Source of the DNA: Chelatococcus sambhunathii
GTDB taxonomy: Bacteria > Pseudomonadota > Alphaproteobacteria > Rhizobiales > Methylopilaceae
Direction of reading: 5' to 3'
Length of the DNA stretch: 64,000 nt
Assembly: GCA_031316315.1 (NCBI GenBank)
Contig: JADBEO010000007.1
Coordinates: 43,501 to 107,500 of the forward strand
Shown here piece after piece: positions 59,700-64,000 of this stretch; position 1 is the stretch's first letter, and each line of letters opens with the position of its first letter. The position numbers and the translations under genes are program-made. Below the pieces are notes generated by a model. The model did not search any database. It saw nothing but the letters and a program-made list of their open reading frames with translations, and was not told the origin of the DNA.

Positions 59700-60686
59700 C
59701 TATGCGACCTGCGCCTCCGCGTGCGCCCGCGCCGACGAGATGAAGCGCCCCTGCCCTGCGAGATAGGCCTCGTAGGCGAGCCGCAGCCCGTCCTCGAGGC
59801 TGGTGCTGGCGGTCCAGCCCATCTCTGCGAGCCGGGAATTGTCCATCAGCTTGCGCGGCGTTCCGTCCGGCTTGCTGGAATCGAGCTCGATGCGCCCTTC
59901 ATAGCCGACGACGCGCGCGATCGTGCGCGCGAGCTCGGCGATGGTGACCTCGCTGCCCGACCCGCAGTTCAGGTGATCGTCGCCGGAATAGCGTTCGAGC
60001 ACGAAGACGCAGGCTTCCGCGAGGTCGTCTACGTAGAGGAACTCGCGGAGCGGCGTGCCGGTGCCCCAGATCGTCACGACCGGCGCGTTCGCCTGCTTGG
60101 CCTCGTGAAAGCGCAGCAGCAGCGCGCCCACGACGTGGCTGTGCTCGGGATGATAATTGTCGCCCGGGCCATAGAGGTTGGTCGGCATCAGCGAAATGAA
60201 GTCCGACCCGTACTGACGGCGATACGCCTGGCAGAGCTTGATGCCCGCGATCTTGGCGATCGCATACCATTCGTTGGTCGGTTCGAGCGGGCCGGTCAAA
60301 AGCGCGTCCTCGCGCATCGGCTGCTCGGCGAGCCGGGGGTAGATGCAGGACGACCCGAGGTTCAGCAGCTTCTCCACGCCAACCTTGTGCGAGGCTTCGA
60401 TAAGGTTCGAGGTGATCGCTAGGTTCTCGTAGAGGAAGTCGCGCGGGAAGGTGGCGTTGGCGTGGATGCCGCCAACCTTGGCCGCTGCGATGACGACGAC
60501 GTTCGGGCGCGCCTCTTCCAGAAAGCGCTCCGTCTCGTCCTGTCGGGTGAGATCGGCCTGGGAGCGCGAAGCGACGACGACCTCGTGCCCGAGGCTCTCG
60601 AGCTTCCGCTTGACGGCGGCGCCGACCATGCCGCGATGGCCCGCCACGAAAATACGCTTGCCGGCCAAGCTGAAGTTTGCGTGCAT
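59700..60686 (-). CDS. fcl: GDP-L-fucose synthase
   Basis: 328 residues. It has [15 protein letters not shown], the catalytic [15 protein letters not shown], and [20 protein letters not shown] with its Tyr and Lys. With Gmd it makes GDP-L-fucose from GDP-mannose. Same direction as gmd and upstream of it by 175 bases, which hold no gene. Divergent from the methyltransferase gene; the shared 190-base gap should hold both promoters. Confidence 0.96.
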   Translation of the reverse strand: MHANFSLAGKRIFVAGHRGMVGAAVKRKLESLGHEVVVASRSQADLTRQDETERFLEEARPNVVVIAAAKVGGIHANATFPRDFLYENLAITSNLIEASHKVGVEKLLNLGSSCIYPRLAEQPMREDALLTGPLEPTNEWYAIAKIAGIKLCQAYRRQYGSDFISLMPTNLYGPGDNYHPEHSHVVGALLLRFHEAKQANAPVVTIWGTGTPLREFLYVDDLAEACVFVLERYSGDDHLNCGSGSEVTIAELARTIARVVGYEGRIELDSSKPDGTPRKLMDNSRLAEMGWTASTSLEDGLRLAYEAYLAGQGRFISSARAHAEAQVA

Positions 60687-60875
60687 GTCGTCTCGGACTC
60701 CTGCTCCGCGCGGCCCCTGCCGCCCGCCGTCGCCGCGTCGGCTTCCAAATGTTTACTGAGCGGCGGCGCGAGCGTCGAGTGAGTAGATGCGTCGCAGTTC
60801 TATGCCCCGCTTGTCGCTGGCGAACGCCAGAGTCAGTCCGTAAAACAGATGTTCACGCCATTTGGAGACGTATGC

Positions 60876-61445
60876 ATGTCAGTCGAGCACGTCAGCCCCG
60901 CGCCTGCGAAACTCCATCTTGGTTGCGGCGTGAAACATATTCCCGGCTTTTTCCACGTCGACGGCAACGAGCATCCTCACCTCGACCGACGGGGTCCCGT
61001 CGATAAGCTCGACTACATCCCCGACGACAGCGTCGAACTGATTTACGCCTGCCATCTGCTGGAGCATTTCGGCCGCAAGGAGGTGGACGACGTGCTCGCC
61101 GAGTGGTTCCGGGTCCTTAAGCCGGGCGGCGTGCTCCGGATCGCCGTCCCGGACTATGAGGCCTGCGCCAGGCTCTATGTCGCCGGCAAGCTGCCGAACG
61201 GCCTACCCGACATTCTCGGCCTGATGATGGGCGGCCAGCGCGACCACTACGATTATCACAAGATGGCGTTCGACGAGGCCTCGCTGTCGGACCGCCTCAA
61301 GAAGATCGGCTTTTCGGAGACGCGCCGCTGGGACTGGCGCACGACAGAGCACGCCTGGCTCGACGATTACAGCCAGGCCTATCTGCCGCACATGGACAAG
61401 GACAACGGCGTGCTCGTCAGCCTCAACCTCGAGGCTGTCAAGTAA
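60876..61445 (+). CDS. Class I SAM-dependent methyltransferase-like protein
   Basis: 189 residues from ATG 60876, chosen because GGAG lies eight bases upstream. It has KLHLGCGVKHIPGFFHVDGN as the SAM-binding loop, a LLEHFGRKEVDDVLAEWFRV segment and LKPGGVLRIAVPDYE, all typical of type 11 methyltransferases. A glycan or lipid acceptor is likely from context, but not shown. Confidence 0.85.
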   Translation: MSVEHVSPAPAKLHLGCGVKHIPGFFHVDGNEHPHLDRRGPVDKLDYIPDDSVELIYACHLLEHFGRKEVDDVLAEWFRVLKPGGVLRIAVPDYEACARLYVAGKLPNGLPDILGLMMGGQRDHYDYHKMAFDEASLSDRLKKIGFSETRRWDWRTTEHAWLDDYSQAYLPHMDKDNGVLVSLNLEAVK

Positions 61446-61469
61446 GCCGGCCGTCAAATAAGCCGAGCG

Positions 61470-61766
61470 TCAGTCGTCGGACGCCGGCGTCTGGCGCTCA
61501 TCCCCCTGATCCCGCTGCAGGCCGGGAAACTCGCCGAGATTTTCCTGCAATCGCGCCTCCTCCACAGGCGTACCGCGCTCGGCGGGCGTGACGACGCCGT
61601 CGGCAAGCGGGTTCGGCTCAAGTCCCGCCGCGGGATCGGACTCGATCGCGGCGAGTTCGCGCGCCCGTTCGAGATAGTCGTCTTCGCGGCCGGCGGGCGA
61701 GCCGGCGGCTTCCCAGAGCTCGCGCGCCCGGGCGCGGATTTTCGGCGTGATCGGCGTCTCGGTCAT
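61470..61766 (-). CDS. DUF2934 domain protein
   Basis: 98 residues from ATG 61766. It contains the DUF2934 core (IRARARELWEAAGSPAGRED, then DYLERARELAAIESD). These are small helical proteins of unknown function. The tail is charged (LQENLGEFPGLQRDQG). No obvious operon partner. Confidence 0.75.
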   Translation of the reverse strand: MTETPITPKIRARARELWEAAGSPAGREDDYLERARELAAIESDPAAGLEPNPLADGVVTPAERGTPVEEARLQENLGEFPGLQRDQGDERQTPASDD

Positions 61767-61831
61767 GGACCCTTGGACCTCGTTCGTATCACCGGTCCAA
61801 CAGCCGCGACGCCGGATCGGTTCCCGCGACG

Positions 61832-62683
61832 TCAGGCCGCCGCGACGCCCGACTGCTTGGCCTGCGCGGCCGTCGCCTCCAGATGCGCCACGAGACCCGC
61901 GTCGAGGCCGAGCTTCTGGGCGAAGCTCCTGAGGAAGCCCTGCTCGGCCGGCGTATCGGGTTCGATGGTGAGGCGGGCCGCCAGCCAAACCTCCGAGCCG
62001 AGCTCGGGGCCGCGCGCCTCCGCCGCGATGGCGTCGAGATCGTCGGCGCGGCCGAGATTGTCGATCAGGAAGGTCTGCTCGTCGACGTCGCCGCCGGCGG
62101 CTTTGATCGCCTCGCGGATCTTGGCGATCTCGGCGCCGTCGATCCGACCGTCGGAACGCGCGGCGGCGATCATCGAGCGGACGAGCAACTGCCCGAAATG
62201 CTGCTCCTCGCCCGGATTGTGCGGGGCGAAGTCGGTCTGCTGCGGGGGCGGCGCGATCTGAACCGGCCCGGCCTGCGGTTGCGGCGCCGGAGCGGCCTGC
62301 TTCTCCTGATAATTCTGCCACGCCTTGTAGGCGAGACCCCCGAGGATCGCGAGGCCGCCGAGCTTCAGCGCGCTGTCCGAGATCGGCAGAGACTTCTTGC
62401 CCTTGCCCATCAGGATCGAGGCGAGCGTGCCCGCGATCGCGCCTCCGGCGACGCCGCCGAGATTGCCCTTCGCCAGTCCCTCGATCTGGCTGCGGAGATC
62501 GCCGCCTTGGGTCGGGGCCGGCTCCCGAGTTCCCGGCTGCGGCGCGGGGACGCCCGGGCCGCCCATGCGGGACAGCGCGCCGCCGACGATGTCGGCGAGG
62601 CGGCCGCCGCTCGGCCGCTGGCCTGGACCAGCCGACGATCCGGCGCCCAGGAACTGGTCGAGGATCTTCTTGGCGTCGAGCAT
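61832..62683 (-). CDS. DUF533/TerB-like protein
   Basis: 283 residues. A Pro/Gly-rich N-terminal region contains a hydrophobic Gly-rich hairpin (GGVAGGAIAGTLASILMGKG) and a second (LGGLAILGGLAYKAWQNY). A Pro/Gln linker leads to a TerB-like helical domain (LLVRSMIAAARSDGRIDGAE, KIREAIKAAGGDVDEQTFLI). DUF533 proteins are inner-membrane-associated and of unknown function. Confidence 0.8.
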   Translation of the reverse strand: MLDAKKILDQFLGAGSSAGPGQRPSGGRLADIVGGALSRMGGPGVPAPQPGTREPAPTQGGDLRSQIEGLAKGNLGGVAGGAIAGTLASILMGKGKKSLPISDSALKLGGLAILGGLAYKAWQNYQEKQAAPAPQPQAGPVQIAPPPQQTDFAPHNPGEEQHFGQLLVRSMIAAARSDGRIDGAEIAKIREAIKAAGGDVDEQTFLIDNLGRADDLDAIAAEARGPELGSEVWLAARLTIEPDTPAEQGFLRSFAQKLGLDAGLVAHLEATAAQAKQSGVAAA

Positions 62684-62770
62684 TCGTCGGTCTCCGGTGA
62701 GATGGCCCGACGGACGTAAGCGGGGTTTAGGGCCGGCGCAAGGCGCGCGCGATCACGAGCGCGCAGGCGA

Positions 62771-63436
62771 TCAGGCGGGCGCGGCGGGTCTCGCCTTCAA
62801 CGCCGAGGCCTCCTTCGCCAGCTGCGTGACGCGGGCCCAGTCCTTCGCCTCGAGCGCGTCCGGCGGAGCGACCCAGGAGCCTCCCACGGCCGCGACGTTG
62901 CGCAGGCTCAGGTAATCTTGCGCGTTGCCGATGTCGATGCCGCCGGTCGGCACGAAATGCATCTCCGGCAGCGGGGCGACCAGCGCCCTCAGAAAGGGCG
63001 CGCCGCCGGCGGGGCCGGCCGGGAAGAACTTCGCGAAGGTCGCGCCCCGCTCGGCGAGCTGCAACGCCTCCGAGACGGTCGATACGCCCGGCAGGAACGG
63101 CACCGGCGCCTCGCTGCCGGCGCTGATGAGCCGCGACGAAGAGCCGGGGCTGACGAGAAAGGCGGCGCCCGATACGATCGCCTGCTCCACATGTTCCGGT
63201 TCGAGCACGGTGCCGGCGCCGACGGTGACGCCCTCGACCTCGTCGACGATCGCCTTGAGCGCTTCCAGCGCCTTCGGCGTTCTCATCGTCACTTCGAGGA
63301 CAGTCAGTCCGCCGTCCCGCAGCGCTTTTGACGTGGCGACTCCGGTTTGCGCATCCGAGAAAGTCAGGACCGGTATGACCGGCGTCTGCGACAGGATGGC
63401 GGCGAGCCGTTCCGTCTTGGCGAGCGTGAAGGACAT
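62771..63436 (-). CDS. eda: KDPG/KHG aldolase
   Basis: 221 residues. It has the catalytic Glu in LEVTMRTPKAL, the Schiff-base Lys in TFAKFFPAGPAGG, and the GAAFLVSPGSS and FVPTGGIDIGNAQDYL phosphate-binding segments. It cleaves 2-keto-3-deoxy-6-phosphogluconate in the Entner-Doudoroff pathway. No edd gene is in view. Confidence 0.95.
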   Translation of the reverse strand: MSFTLAKTERLAAILSQTPVIPVLTFSDAQTGVATSKALRDGGLTVLEVTMRTPKALEALKAIVDEVEGVTVGAGTVLEPEHVEQAIVSGAAFLVSPGSSSRLISAGSEAPVPFLPGVSTVSEALQLAERGATFAKFFPAGPAGGAPFLRALVAPLPEMHFVPTGGIDIGNAQDYLSLRNVAAVGGSWVAPPDALEAKDWARVTQLAKEASALKARPAAPA

Positions 63437-63547
63437 ATAGGCTCCCTCGGTGGGTCAAAGGTCGCGACGTGCATCGCGCCGATGTCCGCCGAGGTCAAGC
63501 GCCACGCCGTCCAGCTGGCGTTCCAGGCACGCAGGGAACCGGTCGCC

Positions 63548-63868
63548 TTAGCGGGAGGGCGGATCGCCCAGGCACCCGCCGGCGTCCGTCTTGCCGATGG
63601 AGCCGTCGCGGCAGCGTATGGTCCGGCCGCCGGTTTCCGGCAGGCGGGGCGCGTCCGCCGAGCCGGCGCTCCGCCCGGAGGTTCCGCCCGAGCCCGCAGG
63701 CAGGGCCTGCGACCGCGCCGAATAACTCGGCGATACGCCGCCCGCAGCGGAGGACGCGCCGCCGCCGGAGGCGCCTCCAGAAGAGCCGCCGCTTTGCGCA
63801 TGCGCGAAGCCCGCTGCGAGTAAAAGCGCGAGAGCGAGAGGCGCGACGATATGCGCCGAGGTCCGCAT
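63548..63868 (-). CDS. Secreted Ser/Gly-rich small protein
   Basis: 106 residues from ATG 63868, with GGGAGGAGA immediately upstream. A signal peptide ends near AHAQ, followed by a Ser/Gly-repeat tract (SGGSSGGASGGGASS). The C-terminus has two Cys (TIRCRDGSIGKTDAGGCLGD), probably a disulfide. A conserved-looking end on a low-complexity body. Function unknown. Confidence 0.65.
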   Translation of the reverse strand: MRTSAHIVAPLALALLLAAGFAHAQSGGSSGGASGGGASSAAGGVSPSYSARSQALPAGSGGTSGRSAGSADAPRLPETGGRTIRCRDGSIGKTDAGGCLGDPPSR

Positions 63869-63942
63869 AGTCTCCTCCCTGGGGGGTCGGAGCCGTCGCT
63901 TCAGAAACAACCCTTCGGGGCGCTTCGTTCCGGCGCCCGCGA

Positions 63943-64000
63943 TCACTCCGCGAGCGCCTCCCCGCGCTTGCGCGCGACCTTGCGCGAGATCATCGAGACC
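63943..64000 (-). CDS. C-terminal end of a gene beyond the window
   Basis: Eighteen residues (VSMISRKVARKRGEALAE) run leftward into a TGA at 63945-63943. Only the end is seen, so no product can be named. It is 74 bases from the secreted-protein start and on the same strand. Confidence 0.35.
   Translation of the reverse strand, partial: VSMISRKVARKRGEALAE

Overview
The window is high-GC alphaproteobacterial DNA, most probably from the Hyphomicrobiales (Rhizobiales). The pointers are the codon use, the Acr3/ArsH arsenic operon, the CsoR-type copper locus, the GDP-fucose/UDP-glucuronate polysaccharide genes and an island of small proteins of a kind I associate with that order. This is inference from family content; no 16S gene is present.

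Layout. (1) 1-9.4 kb: a copper-resistance island. CsoR and two CsoR-type operators sit between a rightward CopA-type ATPase and a long leftward operon. That operon holds a secreted Cys-rich protein, a lipoprotein, a TolC-like channel, a Tat-exported multicopper oxidase, a cupredoxin, CusF, DUF305, a frameshifted secreted protein, another Cys-rich protein, a FixH/YtkA-like protein and the start of a CusB adaptor cut by the window edge. (2) 9.6-14.2 kb: an orphan tyrosine recombinase, then arsR-acr3-arsC-arsH(frameshifted)-MFS. (3) 14.2-26.9 kb: mixed chromosomal genes: a pyridine-nucleotide disulfide oxidoreductase with a DUF4126 protein, a catalase-cytochrome b-ECF sigma-anti-sigma operon, and regulator/SDR pairs (TetR/SDR, AraC, LysR/SDR), VOC and alpha/beta hydrolase genes.

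(4) About 26.9-44.6 kb: a probable integrated mobile island with no recognisable capsid or conjugation genes. It has a P4-type integrase next to tRNA-Arg(CCT), a 1219-residue protein with primase-polymerase-like and helicase-like regions, and a frameshifted RuvC-fold nuclease. It also has a zinc-finger plus HsdR-N-like nuclease gene pair with its own 10-bp inverted-repeat operator, an SRAP protein, two metallophosphoesterases, a Lon-like AAA+ operon and many small proteins. Two sets of four hairpins with about 65-bp spacing lie in it. One (27.55-27.77 kb) is followed by a strong rightward terminator, as if it were a structured RNA. The other (42.75-42.99 kb) directly follows the integrase gene, and its stems show compensatory differences. 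These arrays and the uncharacterised gene pair are the best candidates for something undescribed.

(5) 44.8-61.4 kb: a surface-polysaccharide locus. Phosphomannomutase/phosphoglucomutase, GDP-mannose pyrophosphorylase, UDP-sugar dehydrogenase, GDP-mannose dehydratase and GDP-fucose synthase supply sugar nucleotides to several large glycosyltransferases. Two of these are paralogous TPR-GT2 proteins. (6) 61.5-64 kb: DUF2934, a DUF533/TerB-like protein, KDPG aldolase, a small secreted protein and the tail of a further gene.

At least six genes are split by single-base frameshifts, all in the accessory parts (1-33 kb). This is either real decay or an indel problem in the assembly.
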